DNA from: Loigolactobacillus iwatensis
GTDB lineage: Bacteria; Bacillota; Bacilli; Lactobacillales; Lactobacillaceae
Direction: 5' to 3'
Assembly (NCBI RefSeq): GCF_003950295.1
Contig: NZ_RHNP01000030.1
Coordinates: forward strand, 1 to 37,499
Length of the DNA: 37,499 nt
Below are positions 15,055-23,083 of the stretch, in pieces. Numbering within the stretch: position 1 is the first letter of the stretch; every line of letters begins with the position of its first letter. Position numbers and translations under genes: made by a program. The notes beneath the pieces were generated by a model. That model made no database searches. It was not told the DNA's origin and saw only the letters and a list, made by a program, of their open reading frames with translations.

Positions 15055-15676
15055 AGGAGTGTTGGGAAAATATGTTGCTAGTCGTTTCTTGGCCAAATTT
15101 GTGGAAACGTGTTGGGAAAGGCAGCTTCCTGCGGTTGCCATGTTTCAACTTGGCGGTTTTTGCCTTGCTAGTTCTTGCGGTGACCAAGACGAATTAAGTC
15201 GAGGAAACACAGTTATGGACTTTATAACTGTGTTTCCTTGTTTTTGCCACAAGAATAGACAACATTCGTAGCATCAAAAGTTATTTGCGATCTTTGCAAA
15301 TAACGCACTGTAATTGCGAAGTAGTAGTTGAATGGACAACGGATGGCGCATCAAGATTATTAGCGAGTTGTGCTAATAATCCTCAATTGCGGAATAGTAG
15401 CTACAATCGCCAAATAATTCATTGCATGAATTATTCGTCAATTTAGGCTGCGATTCGGACTTGGGTTCATCTTAGTCCGATCGACATCGTTAGTAATGCT
15501 CAATTTAAAGCAGGATTGGAAAGTGCTTTTTCTTGTCCTTCTCTAACCAATTTATGGAAACGTGTTGGGAAAGGCAGCTTCCTGTGCTTAGCTACAATCG
15601 CCAAATAATTCATTGCATGAATTATTCGTCAATTTAGGCTAATGCTCGGAAGCTAAACGCCTTTCCCAACACTCTC
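15055..15676. mobile_element. Composite family B repeat element (about 620 bp), no transposase
   Basis: The ends GGAGTGTTGGGAAAA (from 15057) and TTTCCCAACACTC (to 15674) are inverted repeats. Inside, GTGTTGGGAAAGGCAGCTTC occurs twice (about 15111 and 15562), GCTACAATCGCCAAATAATT twice (about 15400 and 15591), and there is a perfect 14-bp hairpin (15203-15216 with 15224-15237). Segments match the 186-bp element at 2666-2851 (ATGTTTCAACTTGGCG, TAGTTGAATGGACAA, TAGTCCGATCGACATCG). The longest frame, 70 codons, crosses repeat modules and is not credible. The element ends 4 bp before the -35 of the T-box promoter and fills most of the gene-free space 14962-15680. Confidence 0.7.
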
Positions 15677-15679
15677 TAG

Positions 15680-15708
15680 TTGACGGCCAAACAATTTGAT
15701 GCTATGCT
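15680..15708 (+). promoter_or_regulatory. Promoter of the T-box-nhaC unit
   Basis: -35 TTGACG (15680-15685) and -10 TATGCT (15703-15708) have exactly 17 bp between them. Transcription is expected from about 15715. Confidence 0.75.
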
Positions 15709-15714
15709 CCAATG

Positions 15715-15946
15715 AGTTTAATAAAAGTGTGAGGTAGACCTTTAAGTAATCTATTATCTGGGCGTCAGGAAGTCGGTGGGTGCTGCGAACCGATCAGGGT
15801 AATATGCTTGAAATACGGTTTACTGTGGAAGCATACGGTAGAAATCTCGTTAACGATTTTTAAGTGGAGGCCAGTTTCTGACCTCAATTTGGGTGGTACC
15901 ACGGTTAAATCGTCCCTGTTGCAATTTTGCAGCAGGGACTTTTTTT
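15715..15946 (+). ncRNA. T-box riboswitch leader, probable tyrosine specifier (UAC)
   Basis: The conserved T-box sequence AATTTGGGTGGTACCACGG lies at 15886-15904. It is followed by a terminator, GTCCCTG / CAGGGAC (15912-15918 with 15933-15939) and seven T. In stem I, GTAGACC pairs with GGTTTAC and TATTATCT with GGGTAATA. Between them the specifier loop has AAGTAAT on one side and TGCTTGAAATAC on the other, placing the codon TAC (Tyr) at the usual position beside the lower stem. The apical TCGGT/ACCGA stem and the GGTGGGTG loop fit too. Uncharged tRNA-Tyr would favour the antiterminator and turn on the downstream transporter. Confidence 0.88.
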
Positions 15947-15964
15947 ATGGGAAGGATGAAGAAA

Positions 15965-17338
15965 ATGCGGACAAAGGTTGGTTTTAGTGAGGCACTTGTT
16001 GTTTTAATTATTATGTTAACAATCATGGGGGTTGGTGTTATCGGTTTTGGCCTATCACCACAGACACCAGTTATGCTAGTAATTGCGTTAATCATGTTGT
16101 GGGCACGTTTGCGTCATTTTGAATTTACAGTGATTAACAAAGGTATTCAAGAAGGAATTGAAACTGGTATTATTCCAATCTTTATTTTTATTTTAGTTGG
16201 GGCACTCATTAGTACTTGGATTGCTGCGGGCATTATTCCTTCGTTAATGGTTTTTGGCTTCAAATTGATTAGTGTTCGTTGGTTTGTTCCATCAGTGTTC
16301 GTTGTTTGTGCACTTGTTGGAACATCGGTTGGTAGTGCCTTTACGGTTATTTCAACAGTGGGGATTGCTTTCTTTGGGATGGGAATGACCATGGGTGTTA
16401 ATCCGGCATTAGTTGCTGGAGCAATCATCTCCGGTGCCGTATTTGGCGATAAGTCGTCACCTTTATCAGAATCGACTAATCTGACCGCGGCAGTCGTAGG
16501 AGCGGATTTATTTAAACACATTGAAAATTTAATGTGGACGACCATTCCTGCCTTTATCATTAGCCTGTTGGGCTTTACAATTTTAGGCCATGGTGCCGCG
16601 GCCGCAAACTTTGGCAAAATCAATCGAACTGTTGCTGTCCTAACACAGAACTTTAATGTTTCACTGTGGGCGATCGTACCGATAAGTTTAATGTTCATCT
16701 GTGCTTGGCGAAAAATGCCCGCAATTCCAACTTTATTCTTGAACATTTTTATCTCCGTTTTGATGATTTTCATTGAACAACCTTCAATTTCTTTGAAAAA
16801 GATTGCCGCCATTATTGAAACAGGTTTTGTTGCTAAGAGTGGTAATACTGATGTTGATATGTTACTAACTCGCGGTGGAATTTCTAGTATGATGGGGACA
16901 GTCTCACTGATTGTTTTGACCTTATCGCTGGGTGGCCTTTTAATGAAATTAGGCTTAATTGATGCAATTATGGATCCGCTAGCTAAACGACTTAATACTG
17001 ACGGTAAATTGGTGACAGCTGGGATTGTTGCCGGTATCGGTGTTAATTTATTTATCGGTGAGCAATTCCTATCCGTTATTTTACCAGGTAAGGCCTTTAA
17101 AAAGGCGTTCAATCAGGCTGGTCTAGCTAATGTTGCACTAGGACGTGTTTTGGAAGATGGGGGAACTGTGATTAACTATTTAGTTCCTTGGGGAGTAGCT
17201 GGTGTTTTTGCCGCGAATACATTAGGAGTTCCAACACTGGACTACTTACCATTTACTTTCTTTAGTTTGCTCTCGCCAATTTTTTCCTTACTAAGTGGTT
17301 ACACTGGTATTGGTTTGAAACGAATAACTGATAAGTAA
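15965..17338 (+). CDS. NhaC-family transporter under T-box control, probable tyrosine uptake
   Basis: This 457-residue polytopic membrane protein of the NhaC Na+/H+ antiporter family shows conserved segments GTSVGSAFTVISTVGIAFFGMG, SGAVFGDKSSPLSESTNL and GEQFLSVILPG. The family name implies sodium/proton or malate/lactate exchange, but control by a T-box with a UAC specifier makes an amino acid, tyrosine, the likely substrate here; this is inference from regulation. The frame opens at 15893 inside the leader, so a downstream start is needed: ATG 15965 lies 8 nt after GGGAAGGA, better than ATG 15947 or 15956. It is monocistronic, followed by cls. Confidence 0.9.
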   Translation: MRTKVGFSEALVVLIIMLTIMGVGVIGFGLSPQTPVMLVIALIMLWARLRHFEFTVINKGIQEGIETGIIPIFIFILVGALISTWIAAGIIPSLMVFGFKLISVRWFVPSVFVVCALVGTSVGSAFTVISTVGIAFFGMGMTMGVNPALVAGAIISGAVFGDKSSPLSESTNLTAAVVGADLFKHIENLMWTTIPAFIISLLGFTILGHGAAAANFGKINRTVAVLTQNFNVSLWAIVPISLMFICAWRKMPAIPTLFLNIFISVLMIFIEQPSISLKKIAAIIETGFVAKSGNTDVDMLLTRGGISSMMGTVSLIVLTLSLGGLLMKLGLIDAIMDPLAKRLNTDGKLVTAGIVAGIGVNLFIGEQFLSVILPGKAFKKAFNQAGLANVALGRVLEDGGTVINYLVPWGVAGVFAANTLGVPTLDYLPFTFFSLLSPIFSLLSGYTGIGLKRITDK

Positions 17339-17442
17339 GTAGGACTTGAAATCATTCTTTTTAAAGACGGGCAAGTAAGATTGACGAAATTTTTGCGATG
17401 GGGGCGTATAATAGACAACATCAGATATAGGAGTTGATGAGG

Positions 17443-18900
17443 ATGGATTGGTTTAAGGTGATTTGGGATTGTGTTATCACCCTTAACACCGTGCTTGCTG
17501 TTGTAACGGTTTTCCGCCAGCACCGTGATATTTCAACAACGTGGGCCTGGTTATTAGTTTTAGTAATGTTACCGGTTATTGGTTTTATTTTATATCTCTT
17601 CACCGGGCGCGGACTAGGTCGGGAGAAGATTTTTAATTTAGAACATCAGGATCGCACAGGGCTTGCCCAGATGATTGCTTCCCAAAGAAAGGATGATATT
17701 GAATTTGCAACGCCAATATCAGAGAATATGACCGCCAACGCTAGCAGCCTTGTTCATTTTTTTGAAATGACTGATCAGGCACCCTTGACTAAACGGAATA
17801 AAGTTGAGATTTTTACTGATGGCGAAGAAAAGTTTGCCGCTTTATTTAAAGACATTCGGCAGGCAAAGCATAGTATTCACGTTGAATATTACACAATTTA
17901 TAATGATCAAATTGGTAACGAATTGTTGCGGATACTGGAACAAAAGGCCAAAGAGGGCGTCGAAGTTCGCGTACTCTACGATGCATTTGGTTCACACGGG
18001 ACAACGGCCAAGTGGTTTCGCACCTTGGAGTCACTGGGCGGCCAGGCAGCAACTTTTATTACATCGCATAATTCAATTACCAAAACCCGCCTAAACTATC
18101 ATGTCCATCGTAAAATTGTCGTGGTAGACGGCCAAATTGGTTATACCGGTGGATTTAATGTAGGTGATCAATATTTAGGCAGAAGTAAGAAATTTGGTTA
18201 TTGGCGTGATACTCACTTACGTATTATTGGTACCGGCGTTATGGCGTTACAAACGCATTTTATTATGGATTGGAACGCATCAGTTAAAGAAGATCGACAC
18301 CTTAATTACCAATTGCGTTTTTTCCCGACGCCACTACGGCCAAAGGATGCAACAACAGCGTTACAAATTGTAACCTCTGGTCCGTCTGCACAGAAAGAAC
18401 AAATTAAATCGGGTTACATTAAAATGATTAGCATGGCTAAAAAAAGTGTTTGGATTCAATCGCCATACCTAGTACCAGATGAAAGTGTGCTTTCGGCGCT
18501 AACAATTGCGGCTGAATCCGGAATCGATGTCCGAATAATGATCCCCAATATGCCGGATCATCCCTTTATTTACCGAGCAACCCAATATTACGCAAAAATT
18601 TTATTTGCGGCTGGGGTTAAAATTTACATCTACGAAAAAGGTTTCATCCACGCTAAAACAGTCGTAACTGATGGTAAATTGGCTACTGTTGGTTCAGCAA
18701 ATCAGGATTTTCGGAGTTACAAGTTGAATTTTGAAGTGAACGCCTTTCTCTATGATATTAAAGTTGCACGCCAGTTGGCCCGAATTTTTGAAAAGGATAT
18801 GACTGATTCCCGCTTATTAACGCAGGCCGAAATCGATGCTCAATCCCGTTGGCTAGTATTAAAACAGAATTTTTCTAGGTTGTTATCACCAGTTCTATAA
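17443..18900 (+). CDS. cls: Cardiolipin synthase (phospholipase D superfamily)
   Basis: It joins two phosphatidylglycerol molecules into cardiolipin and glycerol at the membrane. The 486-residue protein has two N-terminal membrane helices (WDCVITLNTVLAVVTVF and WLLVLVMLPVIGFILYLF) and two HKD motifs: His222 in HVHRKIVVVDGQIGYTGG and His403 in FIHAKTVVTDGKLATVGSAN. Length fits the family (about 480-500). AGGAG (17429-17433) is 9 nt before ATG 17443; ATG 17437 is only 3 nt away and TTG 17434 abuts it. TTGACG (17381) and TATAAT (17407) lie upstream, but 20 bp apart. Confidence 0.95.
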   Translation: MDWFKVIWDCVITLNTVLAVVTVFRQHRDISTTWAWLLVLVMLPVIGFILYLFTGRGLGREKIFNLEHQDRTGLAQMIASQRKDDIEFATPISENMTANASSLVHFFEMTDQAPLTKRNKVEIFTDGEEKFAALFKDIRQAKHSIHVEYYTIYNDQIGNELLRILEQKAKEGVEVRVLYDAFGSHGTTAKWFRTLESLGGQAATFITSHNSITKTRLNYHVHRKIVVVDGQIGYTGGFNVGDQYLGRSKKFGYWRDTHLRIIGTGVMALQTHFIMDWNASVKEDRHLNYQLRFFPTPLRPKDATTALQIVTSGPSAQKEQIKSGYIKMISMAKKSVWIQSPYLVPDESVLSALTIAAESGIDVRIMIPNMPDHPFIYRATQYYAKILFAAGVKIYIYEKGFIHAKTVVTDGKLATVGSANQDFRSYKLNFEVNAFLYDIKVARQLARIFEKDMTDSRLLTQAEIDAQSRWLVLKQNFSRLLSPVL

Positions 18901-18938
18901 TTTACGCCTTACAATTGTTTTATTGATTGTCAAAGGGA

Positions 18939-19163
18939 ATGAAGGGAAGGTTCAAAATTAAACGACAAATTAATTGGCGTCAATTGGGCGTGGGTATTTT
19001 GGCCTTTTTAGTGGCCGTACTTTTAGGTTATGCAATTATTTATCGATTAACCCACCGTGGCCACTTTGGAATCGGTCCTTTTCGCTTGTTACGATTAGGC
19101 GTATTGATGGTAATTGCGTTATCGTTTGGAATTCGCCAAATCCAAAATAGTTTAAACAAATAG
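18939..19163 (+). CDS. Small membrane protein, 74 aa
   Basis: A basic N-terminus (MKGRFKIKRQINWRQ) precedes helix 1 (LGVGILAFLVAVLLGYAIIY), a short loop (RLTHRGHFGIGPF), then helix 2 (LLRLGVLMVIALSFGIRQIQ). It is 38 bp downstream of cls on the same strand and probably cotranscribed; a membrane-lipid connection is only positional. The start is uncertain: a stop lies at 18924, so only TTG 18927 and ATG 18939 are available, and AAAGGGA almost touches the ATG. Family not recognised. Confidence 0.65.
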   Translation: MKGRFKIKRQINWRQLGVGILAFLVAVLLGYAIIYRLTHRGHFGIGPFRLLRLGVLMVIALSFGIRQIQNSLNK

Positions 19164-19253
19164 TTAATTAGAAATTAGTAGCCTAATGAAATTGGCAGCC
19201 GCTGTTCGATGGCTGTTTTATGAAACGCGTTTTAGCTATATTGTATGAAAAAG

Positions 19254-19304
19254 CAAAACAGGCGGTCACGACATAGATAATTTATGTCGTGACCGCCTGT
19301 TTTG
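19254..19304. terminator. Long perfect terminator hairpin between convergent genes
   Basis: A 22-bp perfect stem (19254-19275 with 19283-19304) contains AGGCGGTCACGACATA and its complement around a GATAATT loop. AAAA and TTTT at the stem base suit termination of the 74-aa gene (+) and the CNNM gene (-). Confidence 0.88.
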
Positions 19305-19343
19305 ATTAGTATCTGTGTGCAGCAAGAGGATACAATTAAAAGT

Positions 19344-20708
19344 TTATTTTTGTTCGTCCTGCTCATTTTCAACAGGTTCTGGTATTACCGGCTGTATTTT
19401 AACCTCAAACCAATTAATATAGGCATTTTCCATGTCGGCAACCTTTAAGGAAAACTGATCGATTTGAACAATATCATTCAAATGAATACTAGGATTATCC
19501 TTCATGACGAAACCAGTTAAAGTGACGACGTCTGAGGCATCAAAACTTTTGATTTTAACATTGAAGTAACGCTCAAAATCGTAAAGTGTAATTTTACCAT
19601 TAACCCGATAGGTATCATCAGCCTGTTTTAGCACATATTCTTCAGAAGGTTTTTCATTTTCATCCTTAACAGTTCCGAAAAGCTCTTCATAAATATCACG
19701 ATCAGTGACAATACCACTGGTACCACCGTATTCATCAACCACGACGACAATCGGCGTTTGTTTTTGGACCATTTGTGCCAGCACGGTTTGTAATGATGCC
19801 GTTTCTGGAACGGTAATAATATTGCGAAGCATTTTACTGACGTGAATTGAAGCATCACTTTCGGCCTGCTTAATTAAGTCATAATTATAAACGTAGCCTA
19901 AAATATTGTCTTTATCATTGTGTTCAACGACTGGAAAACGGCTGAAGCCTTCCTTGACGTAAAGATCAATCACTTCAGCAACGGTTGCTGTAACATCAAC
20001 CACAATCAAGGAAGTACGATCAATCATGATATCCTTAGCGACTTTATCGTTCATTTCAAAGGCACGTTCCATATAAATGTAGTCATTTCGTTCCAATTGA
20101 CCACCGGAAACTGCATTTTTAGATAATTTTAGAATTTCGGCCTGTGAGTAGTTAGCATTTTCTTCATCTGCTGGTTGTAAACCGATTAATTTAACAACGC
20201 CAGTTGAAGAAGTATTTAGTAGCCAAACAAACGGATAGAAAAGAATATGAAAATAATGTAACGGTGTTGTGACAAACATCATTGCCTGCATTGGCATATC
20301 AATCGAGATATTTTTTGGAACAATCTCGGTAAAGACAACTTCCAAATAGGTTAGAACTAGTACACCAAGAATTGCGCCAACAATGTGCAAAACGGCCGGG
20401 CTCAATAAATGATCAAGATTGAATAGATCAATTAAAATGGACTCCACAGTTGATTCACCAATCCAACCTAAAATAATTCCAGCGACACTAACCCCAACTT
20501 GAGTAGTCGATAGATATTCATTTAATTTGTGTACCATTTCTAAAGCGGTACTGATCTTACGTGACTTACCCCCACGTTTTTCTAATTCTTCCTCTAAAGC
20601 ACTAGGTCGAACCTGAACTAAGGCAAATTCACAGGCAACGAAGAAAGCCGCAAAGAGAAAGGTGATTAACATAATCAGTAGGTTAATAGCGATTTGACTA
20701 CTTGCCAC
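19344..20708 (-). CDS. CNNM/CorC (HlyC/TlyC-type) membrane protein with CBS pair
   Basis: The domain order is an N-terminal DUF21/CNNM membrane domain (about 1-190; AAFFVACEFALVQVRPSALE, ISTTQVGVSVAGIILGWIGE-like core, EIVPKNIS), a CBS pair (about 205-330; MIDRTSLIVVDVTATVAEVI and VVVVDEYGGTSGIVTDRDIYEELFG), and a C-terminal CorC_HlyC domain. Called hemolysin-like in annotation, the family is better linked to Mg2+ or other divalent cation transport. A GTG at 20726 opens the frame, but GTG 20708 has TGGGGA 6 nt upstream and is preferred (454 aa); this is not certain. It is monocistronic. Confidence 0.9.
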   Translation of the reverse strand: MASSQIAINLLIMLITFLFAAFFVACEFALVQVRPSALEEELEKRGGKSRKISTALEMVHKLNEYLSTTQVGVSVAGIILGWIGESTVESILIDLFNLDHLLSPAVLHIVGAILGVLVLTYLEVVFTEIVPKNISIDMPMQAMMFVTTPLHYFHILFYPFVWLLNTSSTGVVKLIGLQPADEENANYSQAEILKLSKNAVSGGQLERNDYIYMERAFEMNDKVAKDIMIDRTSLIVVDVTATVAEVIDLYVKEGFSRFPVVEHNDKDNILGYVYNYDLIKQAESDASIHVSKMLRNIITVPETASLQTVLAQMVQKQTPIVVVVDEYGGTSGIVTDRDIYEELFGTVKDENEKPSEEYVLKQADDTYRVNGKITLYDFERYFNVKIKSFDASDVVTLTGFVMKDNPSIHLNDIVQIDQFSLKVADMENAYINWFEVKIQPVIPEPVENEQDEQK

Positions 20709-20726
20709 AATTATTCCCCATTTCAC

Positions 20727-20922
20727 TCGATAATTAGTCTATTTTAACATGTTTAACTTTAAGAAGCCTAAAATAATTAAATTTATACTTATAGTTATTT
20801 AATTATTAAGGCATACTCAAAAAGGCAAATTTAACCGGCACTTAATATATAATGTTTAACGATTACTTAAATCGGCCTTCAGACCGTTTTTATTCACTAT
20901 CGCTGTGCTAATATATAGAAAA
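20727..20922. other. Gene-free spacer upstream of the tandem array
   Basis: It is AT-rich and should contain the CNNM promoter (minus strand) and the array/cvpA promoter (plus strand). CCTTCAGACCGTTTTTATT gives no stable hairpin. No ORF is seen. Confidence 0.4.
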
Positions 20923-20956
20923 GATTTTATGCTTACATGAAATATGGACATTAATA

Positions 20957-21037
20957 ATGAAGAGGAGCCATGTTTCGAGTGCACGGTTTTCGTGCAAGGA
21001 GAATGGACATCCAATGAAAATGAGATTTTTACGTTAA
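20957..21037 (+). other. Possible 26-codon leader ORF, array copy 1
   Basis: ATG 20957 to TAA 21035 would encode MKRSHVSSARFSCKENGHP followed by MKMRFLR. The same start context in copy 3 is in frame with cvpA (MKRSRPTMLL). Overlapping frames (15 codons from 20970; 7 codons from 21014 after AAGGAG) also exist. Translation is unproven; no Shine-Dalgarno precedes 20957. Confidence 0.25.
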
Positions 21038-21057
21038 CGTAAAAATAGACATTAATA

Positions 21058-21138
21058 ATGAAGAGGAGCCATGTTTCGAGTGCACGATTTTCGTGCAAGG
21101 AGAATGGACATCCAATGAAAATAAGATTTTTACGTTAA
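21058..21138 (+). other. Possible 26-codon leader ORF, array copy 2
   Basis: This is the copy-2 counterpart of 20957-21037, with one residue changed (MKIRFLR at the end). Preservation of the frame may merely reflect recent duplication. Confidence 0.25.
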
Positions 21139-21179
21139 CGTAAAAATAGACATTAATAATGAAGAGGAGCCGGCCCACC

Positions 21180-21737
21180 ATGCTATTAACTATTATTATC
21201 GTTGTGCTTTTAGGTTTCGCAATCTATCGTGGCTTGCATCGCGGCCTAATTGTTGAATTATTATATTCACTAGGCTATATTGCCGTTTTTATCTTTGCCC
21301 GAATGACTTACCAACCTGTTGGGGCAGCATTAGCCAATCTAACCGGAACAACGACTGCTAATTTTGGACTTGCAAATTCAATTGCTTTTTTGTTACTTAC
21401 TGCAATTGGCTGGATGCTAATTCACTTTATTGCTAGATTATCACGTTACATTACCTTTTTACCAGTTATCCATCAGGCCAACGGTTTGGCCGGTGGCGTT
21501 GTTGGTTTCGTGATTACTTACCTGATGGTTTTTGTGGTTCTTTGTATTGGCGCGCTGTTACCAGTGCAGACATTTCAAAATCAACTGCAGGAGTCAACCG
21601 TTGCGCAGACTATTTTGACCAAAACCCCCGTTCTAACCAGCAATCTATTGCAACGGTATTTAGGCCATACGAATTCTAATTCTGATACTTCAAACAAAAC
21701 GACCAACGATCAAACAACTAACCAGACATCGATATAA
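21180..21737 (+). CDS. CvpA-family membrane protein (185 aa)
   Basis: Four membrane helices match the CvpA/colicin V production family: LLTIIIVVLLGFAIYRGLHRG, LIVELLYSLGYIAVFIFA, SIAFLLLTAIGWMLIHFIA and GLAGGVVGFVITYLMVFVVL, with the conserved GLxRG and NxxxGxxxG-type elements. A Ser/Thr/Asn-rich tail follows. ATG 21180 lies 10 nt after GAGGAG; the in-frame ATG 21159 lies upstream of that site, inside the repeat, and lacks its own. In many lactobacilli cvpA precedes mutS2; here it does not. The short GC-rich CCGGCCCACC just before the ATG marks where the third repeat copy is broken. Confidence 0.88.
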   Translation: MLLTIIIVVLLGFAIYRGLHRGLIVELLYSLGYIAVFIFARMTYQPVGAALANLTGTTTANFGLANSIAFLLLTAIGWMLIHFIARLSRYITFLPVIHQANGLAGGVVGFVITYLMVFVVLCIGALLPVQTFQNQLQESTVAQTILTKTPVLTSNLLQRYLGHTNSNSDTSNKTTNDQTTNQTSI

Positions 21738-21741
21738 ATAA

Positions 21742-21798
21742 TGGGATAAAGTAACTAGTTGAGGGAAACTTGACTATATTACTTTGGCCCATTTTTTT
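21742..21798 (+). terminator. cvpA terminator
   Basis: TGGG and AAAGTAA pair with TTACTTT and CCCA (21742-21754 with 21779-21791), followed by seven T. Confidence 0.7.
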
Positions 21799-21873
21799 AA
21801 TTAAAAGTAAAAAAAGTGGGCCAATTCTGCTATGATGTACTTAATTGGGAAATGGAAAGGTTAGTTATCGCTT

Positions 21874-23019
21874 ATGAAGAGAGAAAATGCGCTATCAATT
21901 TTAAAAAAACTAATTCAAATTAAATCAGTTAATCAAAATGAAGCGACCGTGGCGGATTATATTGCGGATTTATTTCATCCATATCCGGCCGCTCAAGTGA
22001 CGCGCGTTGAGTACGCACCAGGCCGAACTAATTTAGTAATTACAGTGAATGGTCAGGCTGATGGAAAAATAATTGGTTTAGCCGGGCATACCGATGTTGT
22101 TGCGCCAGGGGATGTTGCTAATTGGAAGTACCCACCATTTAGTGGAACTGAAGCAATGAATAAAATTTATGGTCGCGGTGCTACTGATATGAAAAGTGGG
22201 TTAGCGGCCATGGTTTGCGTTTTGTTAGATCTTTTAGCGGCAGGGACACCTTTTAACGGGAAAATTAGATTGTTTGCAACTGTTGGTGAAGAAACTGGGG
22301 AGTATGGTGCCGCTCAGTTAACCAAGCAGGGGTTCGCGGATGATTTGGATGCTTTAATCATTGGTGAACCTAGTAACTTAGAGGTTGAGTACACGCACCG
22401 TGGTGTCATTGACTATACTGTCATGTCCGTTGGTAAGAGTGCTCACAGTGCCCAGCCACAACGCGGTATTAATGCTATTCAGAATCTACTGTTGTTCTAT
22501 CCGCGAATTCAAGCGTTAATGGCTAGTAAGGATCAGGTTGATCCGGTACTAGGCGGGCTATTACATAATATTACGTTGATTTCTGGTGGTGATCAGATTA
22601 ACAGTATTCCAGCGCGGGCGATGCTGTCAGGCAATGTGCGGACGATTCCAGCATACCCGACCAAAAATTTAATGACTGAAATAACGCAGTTAGTGGCTGA
22701 ACTTAATCAAGTAGATGGCGTTCACCTTGAAATTACCTATCATTATCCAGAGAGTCCGTTGCCGGGCAACCCTAAGGCGCCATTTGTTCAGTTAGTTAAA
22801 CAAATCGCGGCCGAACGATTAGGTCGAGAAATTCCAGTAGTTGGCGATAGTGGTGCAACGGATGCTTCAGAATTCATTCACGCTGCAAAACGATTTCCAA
22901 TTGTTATTTTTGGACCGGGTAACGATTCGGGACATCAAGTTGATGAGAACGTAGCAATTCCAGATTATTTGGCCGCAATTCAGATTTATCACCAGGTTAT
23001 TGATACGTTTTTAAAGTAG
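21874..23019 (+). CDS. dapE: M20 peptidase, ArgE/DapE family (succinyl-diaminopimelate desuccinylase-like)
   Basis: It is a 381-residue zinc amidohydrolase. Metal and catalytic residues are visible: His72 and Asp74 in GLAGHTDVVAPGD, Asp105 in YGRGATDMKSGLAAM, Glu139-Glu140 in ATVGEETGEYGA, and a C-terminal His in NDSGHQVDENV; a dimerisation/lid domain lies between (about 175-290). A DapE role in lysine/diaminopimelate synthesis is the usual annotation, but M20 substrates are hard to predict and no other dap gene is here. AATGGAAAGG precedes the ATG. It is monocistronic between two terminators. Confidence 0.85.
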   Translation: MKRENALSILKKLIQIKSVNQNEATVADYIADLFHPYPAAQVTRVEYAPGRTNLVITVNGQADGKIIGLAGHTDVVAPGDVANWKYPPFSGTEAMNKIYGRGATDMKSGLAAMVCVLLDLLAAGTPFNGKIRLFATVGEETGEYGAAQLTKQGFADDLDALIIGEPSNLEVEYTHRGVIDYTVMSVGKSAHSAQPQRGINAIQNLLLFYPRIQALMASKDQVDPVLGGLLHNITLISGGDQINSIPARAMLSGNVRTIPAYPTKNLMTEITQLVAELNQVDGVHLEITYHYPESPLPGNPKAPFVQLVKQIAAERLGREIPVVGDSGATDASEFIHAAKRFPIVIFGPGNDSGHQVDENVAIPDYLAAIQIYHQVIDTFLK

Positions 23020-23022
23020 AAA

Positions 23023-23076
23023 AAATAGGACCTCAGAATTAGCCGTTTTTAGGCGGGCAACTCTGAAGTCCTATTT
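23023..23076. terminator. Bidirectional terminator, dapE / phosphatase
   Basis: AAATAGGAC (23023-23031) pairs with GTCCTATTT (23068-23076); TCAGA/TCTGA extends the stem across one mismatch. Confidence 0.8.
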
Positions 23077-23083
23077 GTTTACT

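Larger units (their letters stand above)
20923..21171 (+). repeat. 101-bp tandem repeat array in the cvpA leader
   Basis: Two nearly identical 101-bp units (20947-21047, 21048-21148; three differences) and a third truncated start (21149-21171) lie directly before cvpA. Each full unit has GACATTAATAATGAAGAGGA, a small hairpin TGCACG/CGTGCA, AAGGAGAATGG, and the palindrome TTTTTACGTT AACGTAAAAA (21026-21045 and 21127-21146). Exactly 101 bp upstream, 20923-20946 is a diverged copy in which TTTTATG...CATGAAA still pairs. The shared GAAGAGGAG of the third copy supplies the cvpA ribosome site. Confidence 0.92.

Noticed and set aside
15059-15271. 70-codon ORF in the composite repeat
   Set aside because: It runs across repeat modules that recur elsewhere in other frames; no ribosome site at a suitable distance.
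15893-15964. N-terminal extension of the NhaC protein from GTG 15893
   Set aside because: The extension lies in the T-box antiterminator/terminator, so it is leader RNA, not coding sequence.
16147-17112. 321-codon minus-strand ORF inside nhaC
   Set aside because: Antisense shadow of a membrane-protein gene; the composition mirrors the sense codons and no start signal is present.
20856-21098. 80-codon minus-strand ORF over the tandem array
   Set aside because: It reads the repeat units antisense, lacks a ribosome site, and is better explained as a by-product of the array.
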